Below are positions 42,591-49,919 of a DNA stretch of 64,000 nucleotides, piece by piece. The translations under genes and the position numbers were made by a program. Within the stretch, counting starts at the first letter, position 1; every line of letters begins with the position of its first letter. The stretch spans positions 434,001 through 498,000 of the forward strand of contig NZ_JQMJ01000003.1 in NCBI RefSeq assembly GCF_000744655.1, given 5' to 3'. The notes under the pieces were generated by a model. That model was not told the DNA's origin, searched no databases, and saw nothing but the letters and a program-made list of their open reading frames with translations. Source of the DNA: Streptacidiphilus rugosus AM-16. GTDB taxonomy: Bacteria; Actinomycetota; Actinomycetes; Streptomycetales; Streptomycetaceae.

Positions 42591-43589
42591 ATGGCGAAGG
42601 AGACCCGGGCAGGTCGCGGCAGGAAGCGCCTGGGCCGCCGGCAGGGCGACGACGCGGCGGCGGGTGCCGGGCCGGACGCGGCGGAGCAGGACGCGGCGCA
42701 GTCGGACGGCTGGGCCGGAGGACAGGACATCACCGCGGCTGCGCAGGCCGCTGGGACCGGCGCAGCCGGGGTGTCGTCGGCGGCAGCGGACGTGCGGATC
42801 ACGGTCGACGTCTTCACCGGGCCCGAGTCGGCCTTCTTCGCCACCTCCTCGCTGGTCCACGGGCCGGAGCACGCCGTGCTGGTCGACACCCAGCTCACCC
42901 GCAGCGCCGGCCGCGAACTGGCCGAGTGGGTGGCCGGCAAGGCCCGCACGCTCACCGCGATCGTGATCACACACCCGCATCCGGACCACTACTTCGGCAC
43001 GGAGGAGGTGCTCCGGCTCTTCCCCGGCACCCCCGTCTACGCCGACCCGGCGGTCATCGACGCGATCACCCGGACCGGCCTGGCCAAGGTGGTCCAGTGG
43101 CAGCAGGTCCTCGGGGACGACATCACCTCGGCGCCCATCGTCCCGGGGCCGCTGCCTGCGGACACCCTGCTCGTCGACGGCGCGGAACTGCACGTCATGG
43201 CGCTGGGTCAGGGTGACTGCGCGGCCACGTCGATCGTCCACGTCCCCGGTGCGCGGACCGTCGTCGCGGGGGACGTCGCGTTCAACGGAACGCACGTCTG
43301 GACCGCCGACACGACCAGGGAGGAGCGGGCGGACTGGCTCGCCAGCCTGGAGACGGTGCGCGGCCTCGACCCCGACCGGGTCGTCGCCGGCCATCGTGCG
43401 CCCGGCCAGGACGACGACGCGGCCCGGGTCATCGCCTTCACCGGTGACTACCTCCGCGAGTTCGACGCGCATCTCGCCGAACACCCCGGTGACGCCGACG
43501 CGCTGTTCGCGGCGGTCACCGAGACCTACGGCGAGCTGACGCTCCCGGCGATCCTGCAGATCGGCGCGCAGGAGAACACGGCGCGCTGA
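42591..43589 (+). CDS. metallo-beta-lactamase fold hydrolase
   Basis: 332 residues. About 65 low-complexity N-terminal residues, rich in Ala and Gly (RKRLGRRQGDDAAAGAGPDAA), precede the fold. The zinc motif H-x-H-x-D-H is in VITHPHPDHYFGTEEVL at about residue 126, a further Asp in TVVAGDVAFNGTHVW, and the C-terminal His in VVAGHRAP. No signal sequence was seen. The family includes thioesterases, lactonases and quinone hydrolases. GAAGAGG lies seven bases before ATG 42591; GTG 42588 is also possible. Confidence 0.82.
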   Translation: MAKETRAGRGRKRLGRRQGDDAAAGAGPDAAEQDAAQSDGWAGGQDITAAAQAAGTGAAGVSSAAADVRITVDVFTGPESAFFATSSLVHGPEHAVLVDTQLTRSAGRELAEWVAGKARTLTAIVITHPHPDHYFGTEEVLRLFPGTPVYADPAVIDAITRTGLAKVVQWQQVLGDDITSAPIVPGPLPADTLLVDGAELHVMALGQGDCAATSIVHVPGARTVVAGDVAFNGTHVWTADTTREERADWLASLETVRGLDPDRVVAGHRAPGQDDDAARVIAFTGDYLREFDAHLAEHPGDADALFAAVTETYGELTLPAILQIGAQENTAR

Positions 43590-43666
43590 GGTCGAGTGCG
43601 GGAAGGCCCTGGCGTTGACGTCGGGGTCAAGGTCTACCGTCGTTCCGAGGGGAAGGAAACGACGGT

Positions 43667-43716
43667 CGACCAAGATCGCCGAGTGCTTCACGTGAAGCAC
43701 TGAGTGATCTTGGTCG
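43667..43716. other. extended parS-type palindrome, site 5 (perfect core)
   Basis: 50-bp palindrome centred between 43691 and 43692. Its core TGCTTCACGTGAAGCA is itself a perfect palindrome and keeps the CACGTG centre. The arms CGACCAAGATC/GATCTTGGTCG match site 4. It lies between the metallo-hydrolase and merR genes. Confidence 0.78.
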
Positions 43717-43736
43717 GAGGCGGGAGGGCGAGGCCC

Positions 43737-44198
43737 ATGCGCATCGGTGAGCTGGCCCGGCGGGTCGGGACGACCACCCGGACGCTGCGCTACTACGAGA
43801 CGCGCGGTCTGCTGTCCGCGCGGCGCGGGGAGAACGGATACCGCAGCTACGACGAGGACGACGTGCGTCTGCTGCGCCAGATCCGGCTGCTGCAGGACTT
43901 CGGCTTCGAGCTGGAGGAGACCCGGCCCTTCGTCGACTGTCTGCGCGCCGGCCACCCGCACGGAGACTCCTGCCCGGCCTCGCTCGACGTCTACCGGCGC
44001 AAGCTCGCCGAGCTGGACGCCTGCATCGACCGGCTGCGCGAGGTGCGCGACCAGGTCGGCGCCCAACTCGCCCGTGCCGAGCTGGCCCGTGCCGAGCTGC
44101 GCGCGGAGGCGCGGACCGGGTCCGCCCCGCGCTGCGAACTGACGGACCCGAAGGAAGCAGGGGGAGCGATGGAAGCGATGGAAGGGGAGGCGCGCTGA
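43737..44198 (+). CDS. MerR family transcriptional regulator
   Basis: 153 residues. MRIGELARRVGTTTRTLRYYETRGLLSARRGENGYRSYDEDDVRLLRQIRLLQDFGFELEE is the canonical MerR winged helix. DCLRAGHPHGDSCPASLDVYRRKLAELDACIDRLREVRDQ has several Cys and a dimer coiled coil, so a metal or redox signal is plausible. Its TGA overlaps the thioredoxin ATG by one base (TGATG), so the pair is co-translated. GGAGGG is upstream of ATG 43737. Confidence 0.88.
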   Translation: MRIGELARRVGTTTRTLRYYETRGLLSARRGENGYRSYDEDDVRLLRQIRLLQDFGFELEETRPFVDCLRAGHPHGDSCPASLDVYRRKLAELDACIDRLREVRDQVGAQLARAELARAELRAEARTGSAPRCELTDPKEAGGAMEAMEGEAR

Positions 44199-44554
44199 TG
44201 GCGGGAACGAGTGAGTGGGTGCGCGCGGTCGGGGACGCGGACTTCGCCGCGGAGGTCCTGGCGAGCGAGCTGCCGGTCCTGGTGGAGTTCACCGCGGACT
44301 GGTGCCCGCCCTGCCGGATGATGGTTCCGGTCCTGGCCGAGCTGGCGGCCGAGCGGGCCACGGAGCTGCGCGTCGTCACGGTCGACGTCGACGTGAACCC
44401 GGAGACCCAGGCCGGCTACGGCGTGCTGTCCATGCCGACCCTGATGCTCTTCAGCAAAGGCGAGCCGATCTGGTCGGCGGTCGGCGCGCGACCCAAGCGG
44501 TGGCTGGGACAGGAGTTGACGGAAGCGCTCACCCGGGCGCGCGCGGCAGCGTAG
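44198..44554 (+). CDS. thioredoxin-like protein with WCPPC active site
   Basis: 118 residues. VLVEFTADWCPPCRMMVPVLAELA carries C-P-P-C, not the C-G-P-C of classical thioredoxin; YGVLSMPTLMLFSKGEPIWSAVGARP keeps the cis-Pro loop. The Pro change usually alters redox potential toward a reductant of specific partners. It is translationally coupled to the MerR regulator and lies upstream of the flavohemoglobin, which suggests a small redox or nitrosative-stress module. It is a second, separately regulated thioredoxin besides TrxA at the left edge. Confidence 0.88.
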   Translation: MAGTSEWVRAVGDADFAAEVLASELPVLVEFTADWCPPCRMMVPVLAELAAERATELRVVTVDVDVNPETQAGYGVLSMPTLMLFSKGEPIWSAVGARPKRWLGQELTEALTRARAAA

Positions 44555-44662
44555 CGCGTGCGCGGCGCGTGCGCCCCGTTCTTCGCCCTAATTGTCGGAT
44601 CAGCAACGCCGCCGTGCCACGCTCCTGGGAGGTACGAGTCCGACGGGAGATGAAGCTCCAAG

Positions 44663-46495
44663 GTGTCGATCGGAAGCGCTATCAATCGAAACGGTCGCCC
44701 CCGCTCGCGTGGCGCGGGCCGACGAGGCGACAACACGGTGGTCGCGCCCGAGCCGTCCGAGTCGGCGGCCGGGGACTCGGCTCGGGAGCCGGCCGACAGG
44801 AACGCCGAGGCCCTGAGCGATCCCACGGCTGACACCCCGGCCGACCTCGACCCTCCGGCCGGAGCGGCGCCCGACCGCACCAGCGGCTCCGAGGGGTCCC
44901 CCGCCGCCGCAGCGGCGGCTCCCGCGGCCCGGCCCGAGCTCGCACCGGTGATCGCCAACGCCCCGGCGCGCAACTGGGCCGCCGGGCCCGACGACGCCTG
45001 GAGCCGGGCCTGGGCCGCGCCCGCCGTCAGCACCGCCCCCGCCCCGCCGATGCCGATCGTGGCCGCGCCGCCGCCGATGCCCGCGGGCATTCCGGCCATC
45101 CCGCTGCCCCCGCCGCCGATGCCGCTCCCCGGCTCGGTCGTGGCGGTGGTTCCGCTGGCCTCGCGTCAGAAGGCCGCCATGGCTCAGCAGGCCGTCCCCC
45201 CGTCCCTGGCGCCGCAGCCCCCGGGGGCAGCCGGGACGCCGCCCTCGGCCGCCGCTCCGCCGCCGGCCGAGGTCCAGCAGGCGCCCGCGCTGCGGGCCGC
45301 GCCACGGGCGAAGGCGGACACCGGCGGCGTCGGTCCCTCGCCGCAGGACATCGTGCTGATCCGGCGCAGTCTGAGCGTGGTCGAGCCGGTCGCCGACCGC
45401 GCCACGGCGCACTTCTACGCCGTGCTCTTCCTGAAGCGCCCGGAGCTGCGCGCGCTCTTCCCCGCCGCGATGGACGTCCAGCGGGACCGGCTGTTCCGCG
45501 CACTGCTGGCGGCCGGGCGGGCCGCGGACGATCCGCCGGTGCTGGTGGAGTACCTGGAGCGGCTCGCGCGGGGCCACCGCAAGTACGGCGTCCTGGACGA
45601 GCACTACGCACCTGTCGGGGCCTCGCTGCTGGCGGCGCTGGAACGTTACTGCGGGCGGCAGTGGGACGAGGACACCGCGCGTGCCTGGACCAAGGTCTAC
45701 GCCGTGATCTCCCAGGTCATGATGGCCGCGGCCGCGCGGGACGCGCAGAGTTCGCCGGCCTGGTGGCAGGGCGAGGTGCAGTCGGTGGACCCGGTCGGCA
45801 GGGACGTGGCCGTGGTGACCCTGCGGACCGACCACCCCTATCCCTACCGCGCGGGGCAGTACGCGAGCGTCGAGGTGCCCTGGTGGCCGCGGGTGTGGCG
45901 GCACTTCTCGCTGGCCTCGGCGCCGGACCGGAGGCCGGGTGCGGACGGGCTGCTGCGCTTCCACGTGAAGGCGGTGCCCGCCGGCTGGGTCAGCAACGCC
46001 CTGGTGCACCGGGCCGCCCCCGGGGACGTGCTGCGGCTCGGTCCGGCCCAGGGTTCGATGGTGGCGGACCTGCGCGAGCAGGGGCCGCTGCTGCTGGTCG
46101 GCGGCGGCACCGGGATCGCCCCGATGCTGGCCGTGGTCGAGGAGCTGGCGCTGGCCGGCGCACGGCGGACCGTCGAGGTCTACTACGGGGCACGCCGCCC
46201 GGACGAGCTCTACGCCGAAGCCGCGCTGCGCGAGCTGGACCAGCGGCTGCCCTGGCTGTCGGTCCGCACCGCGCTCTCGGATTCCCTGCTGGCGTCCCCG
46301 CGCGGCTCGGGCGGACCCGAGCGCGGGCAGCTGCCCGAGGTGATCGGCCGCTCCGGTCCGTGGGACGGCTACTCGGCCCTGCTGAGCGGACCCAACGCGA
46401 TGGTCAGGCGGGTCCGCGGCGTCCTGCTCGACGCGGGCGTGCCGCGCGAGCGGATCGCCTCCGACCTGGAGGACGAGGCCGCGACCGCCGGCTGA
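44663..46495 (+). CDS. flavohemoglobin-like globin-FAD/NAD reductase with long N-terminal extension
   Basis: 610 residues. The first 230 are a Pro/Ala-rich, probably disordered extension (MPIVAAPPPMPAG, PLPPPPMPLPG). A globin domain follows: HFYAVLFLKRPELRALFPAAM with B10 Tyr, and proximal His in RGHRKYGVLDEHYAPVG. The ferredoxin-reductase part has the FAD motif RHFSLAS, NAD pyrophosphate motif LLLVGGGTGIAPMLAVVEEL, YYGARRPDEL and SGPNAMV. Such proteins oxidise nitric oxide to nitrate. Ordinary Hmp is about 400 residues, so the extension is unusual. GTG 44663 follows AGATGAAGCTCCAAG. Confidence 0.83.
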   Translation: MSIGSAINRNGRPRSRGAGRRGDNTVVAPEPSESAAGDSAREPADRNAEALSDPTADTPADLDPPAGAAPDRTSGSEGSPAAAAAAPAARPELAPVIANAPARNWAAGPDDAWSRAWAAPAVSTAPAPPMPIVAAPPPMPAGIPAIPLPPPPMPLPGSVVAVVPLASRQKAAMAQQAVPPSLAPQPPGAAGTPPSAAAPPPAEVQQAPALRAAPRAKADTGGVGPSPQDIVLIRRSLSVVEPVADRATAHFYAVLFLKRPELRALFPAAMDVQRDRLFRALLAAGRAADDPPVLVEYLERLARGHRKYGVLDEHYAPVGASLLAALERYCGRQWDEDTARAWTKVYAVISQVMMAAAARDAQSSPAWWQGEVQSVDPVGRDVAVVTLRTDHPYPYRAGQYASVEVPWWPRVWRHFSLASAPDRRPGADGLLRFHVKAVPAGWVSNALVHRAAPGDVLRLGPAQGSMVADLREQGPLLLVGGGTGIAPMLAVVEELALAGARRTVEVYYGARRPDELYAEAALRELDQRLPWLSVRTALSDSLLASPRGSGGPERGQLPEVIGRSGPWDGYSALLSGPNAMVRRVRGVLLDAGVPRERIASDLEDEAATAG

Positions 46496-46541
46496 CGCCC
46501 GCGAAGGCGGCCGACGCCCGAACCGCGGGAGGCGTCGTCCC

Positions 46542-47084
46542 TCACAGCCCCAGGTCGTCCGCGAGCAGGGCGGTCACGCCCTCGATGTTGGCGGCCAGAT
46601 AGGCGCGCAGGGACGGCGGCACCACGTTGACGGCGGTGACGCCCTCCCTGGTGAACGGCAGCCGGACCACCTCGTACTCGCCGTTGGGCTGCTCGACCTC
46701 GGGGCCGTGCCGCCGGGACAGGTCCATCGCGGCCAGCCGGCAGACGAAGAAGTGCTGCACCTTCACGCCGTGGGGGTGCAGTTCGGTGCCGTCCTCGTGG
46801 TGCGTGTGGGAGACGGTGTCGACGAAGGCAGGGACGATGTCGGTCGCCTTGCCGCCGAGCTCCTCCGCGAGCTCGCGGTGCAGGGCGTCGACGACCGTGG
46901 CGTCGGTGGGTTCCATCCCGCCGCCAGGGGTGATCCAGTAGGGCGGACGGCCGGGCTTGGTCCGCTTGATCATCACGAGTTCCGGTCCGTCCGGACCGGT
47001 GTCGAGCAGGATCGCCCTGGCCGTGCGTTTCACCACAGGGCGTACTGCGTGTCGCTGCGCTGCTGCCACGTGCTGTGCCACCAC
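46542..47084 (-). CDS. Nudix hydrolase
   Basis: 180 residues. The Nudix box WITPGGGMEPTDATVVDALHRELAEELGGKA has the R-E-L-x-E-E-L-G core, although the leading G-x5-E is slightly altered (GGGMEPTDATVVDAL). Hydrolyses a nucleoside diphosphate linked to another group; substrate unknown. Divergent from ssgR. In the 202-bp gap a GCCGTTTGGC hairpin with C/G-rich stem lies at 47167-47187. Confidence 0.85.
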   Translation of the reverse strand: MVAQHVAAAQRHAVRPVVKRTARAILLDTGPDGPELVMIKRTKPGRPPYWITPGGGMEPTDATVVDALHRELAEELGGKATDIVPAFVDTVSHTHHEDGTELHPHGVKVQHFFVCRLAAMDLSRRHGPEVEQPNGEYEVVRLPFTREGVTAVNVVPPSLRAYLAANIEGVTALLADDLGL

Positions 47085-47286
47085 GACAGGAGTGTGCCGC
47101 AGGTGAAGCAGGGTGAAACCCGAACAGTTCTCCCCTATGCCGAGGTTAAGAGAGGTTCAAGCTTTCACCCCCGCCGTTTGGCGGGGTCGGATCTACGCCT
47201 GGAGTGCGAGACATTACTGTGATCTGACGGGCATTATGTGGAGGAGTTGCGTCCATATGGCATATGCCCAGGGGGGAGAGAAGGCA

Positions 47287-48039
47287 ATGGAGAACGCCGC
47301 TCCGACGCTGATCGGATCGGTCCAGCGCGCCCTCCGGCTGCTCGAGGCCGTGGGGGAGCACCGCCAGGGCGCGACGGCCAAGCAGCTCGCCCGGAAGGCC
47401 GGACTCCCGCTCGCCACCACCTACCACCTGCTCCGCACGCTCACCCACGAGGGCTACCTCCGCCGGGTCGACGGCGCCTACGTCCACGGTGAGGCGGTGG
47501 GGGCGCTGGGCCGCCACCGCGAGGTGCGCGAGGGCCGGGACGCCATCAGCGGCGCCCTGGACCGGCTGCGCCAGGAACTGGGCGCGGCGACCTACTTCGC
47601 CACCTACCGCGACGGCGAGCTCGAGGTCGTCGACGTCTCGGAGGCGCCCGGCACGGTGGCCGTCGAGGAGTGGGCCGACTTCCGCGCCACCGGCAACGCG
47701 CATGCCATCGGACAGTGCCTTCTCGGCCAACTCGACCGAGAGGGCCGCCTTGACTACCTCTCCCGTCACCGTCCGCAGTCGCTGACCCGGCGCACGGTGA
47801 CCGACTCGACCACGCTGCTGCGTCGGCTGGAGGCTCGCCATCCGGGGCGTCCCGTGCTGGAGCAGCAGGAGTACCTGGCAGGTGTGGTCTGCGCCGCGGT
47901 GCCGATCATGGTCGGCGCAGCGGTCTGCACCATCGCGCTGTCACTTCCCGTCGCGCAGGCCCACCGGCTCCCGGCGACGGCGGACCGGTTGGCGACGCGT
48001 GTCGGGGCGGTCGTGGACCGCTTGTCTTTCACTATCTGA
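47287..48039 (+). CDS. ssgR: IclR-type regulator SsgR
   Basis: 250 residues. The winged helix APTLIGSVQRALRLLEAVGEHRQGATAKQLARKAGLPLATTYHLLRTLTHEGYLRR leads into an IclR effector domain (ATYFATYRDGELEVVDV, AHAIGQCLLGQLD, VVCAAVPIMVGAAVCTIALSLP). In S. coelicolor SsgR is the activator of ssgA and is encoded directly upstream of it, as here (97 bp). ATG 47287 is chosen because GGGGGGAG precedes it by eight bases; an open extension to 47257 starts with ATG too but lacks a site. Confidence 0.85.
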   Translation: MENAAPTLIGSVQRALRLLEAVGEHRQGATAKQLARKAGLPLATTYHLLRTLTHEGYLRRVDGAYVHGEAVGALGRHREVREGRDAISGALDRLRQELGAATYFATYRDGELEVVDVSEAPGTVAVEEWADFRATGNAHAIGQCLLGQLDREGRLDYLSRHRPQSLTRRTVTDSTTLLRRLEARHPGRPVLEQQEYLAGVVCAAVPIMVGAAVCTIALSLPVAQAHRLPATADRLATRVGAVVDRLSFTI

Positions 48040-48136
48040 AAACTTCGCACTTGGTGCCGACTGCGGACGAAGCGACCATGGGTGTGGACGTTCGCAGGCA
48101 GTACCGAGGTGGCGACGGGGATCGAGAGGTACCGCT

Positions 48137-48562
48137 ATGAAGATGCAGAGTCTGGTCAAGGGCCAACTGGTGATGAGCCTGCTGGTCTCCGACGACCTGG
48201 CCTTCGACACGCATGTCGAGCTCGTCTACGACCCGAGCGACCCCTTCGCCGTCAGGCTCACCTTCCACCTGCCCGGCGACCCGCCGGTGGCCTGGGTGTT
48301 CGGCCGGGAGCTGCTGCTGGACGGGATCACCCGCCCCACCGGCGAGGGCGACGTCAGAGTCGTGCCGGTGCCCGGGACCGACGAGGACTTCCACGACGTC
48401 TGCATCGAGCTCCACTCCCCCGAAGGGATGGCCGTGCTGCGCTCCCCCGCGATCCCGTTGATCTCCTTCCTGGGACGCACCGACCGTGCGCTCCCGATGG
48501 GCCAGGAGCACACGGTGGCCGATCTGGACCGGCAGCTGGAGCTGATCCTCGGGCGCGCCTGA
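48137..48562 (+). CDS. ssgA: SsgA family sporulation-specific cell division activator
   Basis: 141 residues. MSLLVSDDLAFDTHVELVYDPSDPFAVRLTFHLPGDPPVAWVFGRELLLDGITRPTGEGDVRVVP is the SsgA-family signature; PLISFLGRTDRALPMGQEHTVADLDRQLELIL ends it. SsgA activates septation during aerial-hyphal sporulation and recruits SsgB/FtsZ. ATG 48137 follows GAGAGG; a second ATG at codon 13 (MSLLVSDDL) matches the usual SsgA start better and may be the real one. The symbol is based on family plus the ssgR neighbour. Confidence 0.85.
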   Translation: MKMQSLVKGQLVMSLLVSDDLAFDTHVELVYDPSDPFAVRLTFHLPGDPPVAWVFGRELLLDGITRPTGEGDVRVVPVPGTDEDFHDVCIELHSPEGMAVLRSPAIPLISFLGRTDRALPMGQEHTVADLDRQLELILGRA

Positions 48563-48613
48563 GCGCCGCCGGCGGCCCGGCGGCCCGGCCGCCCGGGTAC
48601 CGGTCCTCGCCCG

Positions 48614-48991
48614 TCAGTCCTCGTCGCGCACGACCAGGTGCAGGGCCCAGGCGACGATGCTGATGATCAGCGAGCCGAGCAGGGCCGGCACGAAGCCGCT
48701 GACGTGGAAGTCGAGGTGCATCTTGCCCGAGGCCCAGGAGGTGAGCCAGAGCATCAGCGCGTTGATCACGAAGGTGATCAGGCCCAGCGTGAGGATGAAC
48801 AGGGGCAGCGAGAACAGCTTGACCAGCGGCTTGACGAAGAAGTTCACCACGCCGAAGACCAGGGCGACCAGCACCACGGTCAGCGCCTGGTGGCCCCAGC
48901 TGCCCTTCTGAAGAGTGATGCCGGACACGAGCAGGGCCGCCACCCAGATGGCCGCGGCGTTGATCAGGGTCTTGACGAAGAACTTCACCAT
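48614..48991 (-). CDS. phage holin family / YvlD-like membrane protein
   Basis: 125 residues, four spans (LINAAAIWVAALLVSGITL, ALTVVLVALVFGVVNFFV, FILTLGLITFVINALMLWL, LGSLIISIVAWALHLVV) with the NFFVKPLVKLFSLPLFILTLGL motif of the family annotated as 'phage holin family' in actinomycetes. It is a chromosomal integral membrane protein of unknown role, not a phage gene in this context. Convergent with ssgA. Confidence 0.8.
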   Translation of the reverse strand: MVKFFVKTLINAAAIWVAALLVSGITLQKGSWGHQALTVVLVALVFGVVNFFVKPLVKLFSLPLFILTLGLITFVINALMLWLTSWASGKMHLDFHVSGFVPALLGSLIISIVAWALHLVVRDED

Positions 48992-49117
48992 GGCGTGATC
49001 GTCGCAGCCTGTGACCGGCAGCGGTAGTCCCGAACGGTCATGTCGATGTCACAGCTTTGTGCGGGGCCCCGGGAGGACCGGTGAGGAGCCGGTCGCGCGG
49101 CTGGTTGAATGGCGCGC

Positions 49118-49435
49118 ATGAAGGTCTTCCGGATGGACGAACTCGATGCCGAGCGCGCCGCCAACGAGGGCGCCTACCTGCAGTTCCTGCGCGAGCGGAA
49201 CATGTCCGCCGGGCTCTACGCCCTGGACGCCGGGCAGCAGGACCCACAGCAGCCGCACCACGAGGACGAGTTGTACGTGGTGCTGAGCGGCCGCGCGGCG
49301 CTGACCGTGGGCGAGGAGACGAGCACGGTGGGCCGGGGCAGCGTCGTCCACGTGCCCGCGGGGGTGCCGCACCGCTTCCACCACATCAGCGAGGACCTGC
49401 GGGTCCTGGTGGTCTTCTCGCCGCCCGAGAGCTGA
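49118..49435 (+). CDS. cupin domain protein
   Basis: 105 residues. A single beta-barrel with HHEDELYVVLSGRAALTVGEE (metal motif 1, H-H-x-D-E) and VVHVPAGVPHRFHHI (motif 2, P-x-x-x-x-H). A small metal-binding protein, enzymatic role unknown. ATG 49118 is favoured because TTGAAT lies seven bases upstream in the leaderless arrangement; ATG 49109 is in frame. Confidence 0.78.
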   Translation: MKVFRMDELDAERAANEGAYLQFLRERNMSAGLYALDAGQQDPQQPHHEDELYVVLSGRAALTVGEETSTVGRGSVVHVPAGVPHRFHHISEDLRVLVVFSPPES

Positions 49436-49569
49436 ACGACCGCCCGCCACGGGCCCCTTCCCGACCCCGGGCCCCTGAGGGTGGACCCTGGTGCCCGAGC
49501 TGTCCTGATCAGGGTCTTATCCGGGTCTTCTCAGGGGCAGGAACACTTCGAGGGCCGAGTGTCCGCCCG

Positions 49570-49575
49570 TAGGAT
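49570..49575 (+). promoter_or_regulatory. -10 box TAGGAT of the DUF5326 gene
   Basis: TAGGAT lies 41 bases before ATG 49617, leaving a normal leader that includes the GGGGGAGG ribosome site. Confidence 0.45.
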
Positions 49576-49616
49576 CGAAGACGTAACCAGGACACCCGAG
49601 GGGGAGGACGGACATC

Positions 49617-49817
49617 ATGACTGAACTGTGGAAGGCACTCCCCAGTTGGGTGCGGAACATCGTGGTCCCGATCATGGCCATAGTGGTCGCATGGTGGGTG
49701 CTGTCGGCGCTCGTGGGGATCGTCTTCGGCCTGATGAGCTTCATCATCAAGGCGCTGGTGGTCGTCGGCCTGGGCGCGGTGGTCGTGATCCTGGTGAAGA
49801 AGGCATCCAAGAGCTGA
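49617..49817 (+). CDS. DUF5326 family small membrane protein
   Basis: 66 residues, two spans (IVVPIMAIVVAWWVLSALVGIVFG and FIIKALVVVGLGAVVVILV), ending KKASKS. Restricted to streptomycetes and relatives; unknown function. GGAGG lies nine bases before ATG 49617. The hairpin at 49845-49886 ends the transcript. Confidence 0.82.
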   Translation: MTELWKALPSWVRNIVVPIMAIVVAWWVLSALVGIVFGLMSFIIKALVVVGLGAVVVILVKKASKS

Positions 49818-49844
49818 CCGGGCGTCGGACGACGGCATCCGACA

Positions 49845-49886
49845 ACGGCGAAGGGCCGACCGCGAACGCGGTCGGCCCTTCGCCGT
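49845..49886. terminator. bidirectional terminator with perfect 20-bp stem
   Basis: ACGGCGAAGGGCCGACCGCG (49845-49864), two-base loop AA, and the exact complement at 49867-49886. It lies between the convergent DUF5326 and YibE/F genes. Long perfect stems without a T-tract are typical actinomycete terminators. Confidence 0.85.
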
Positions 49887-49919
49887 CAGGCGTCAGCGGC
49901 GCCGGTGACATCCGTGGCG

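Noticed and set aside
45960-45980. CCACGTGAAGG as another parS
   Set aside because: Inside the flavohemoglobin coding frame, lacks the TTTC half and has no palindromic arms.
48614-48991. Holin-like gene as evidence of a prophage
   Set aside because: The family name is misleading. It is a common chromosomal membrane protein in actinomycetes, and no other phage genes surround it.
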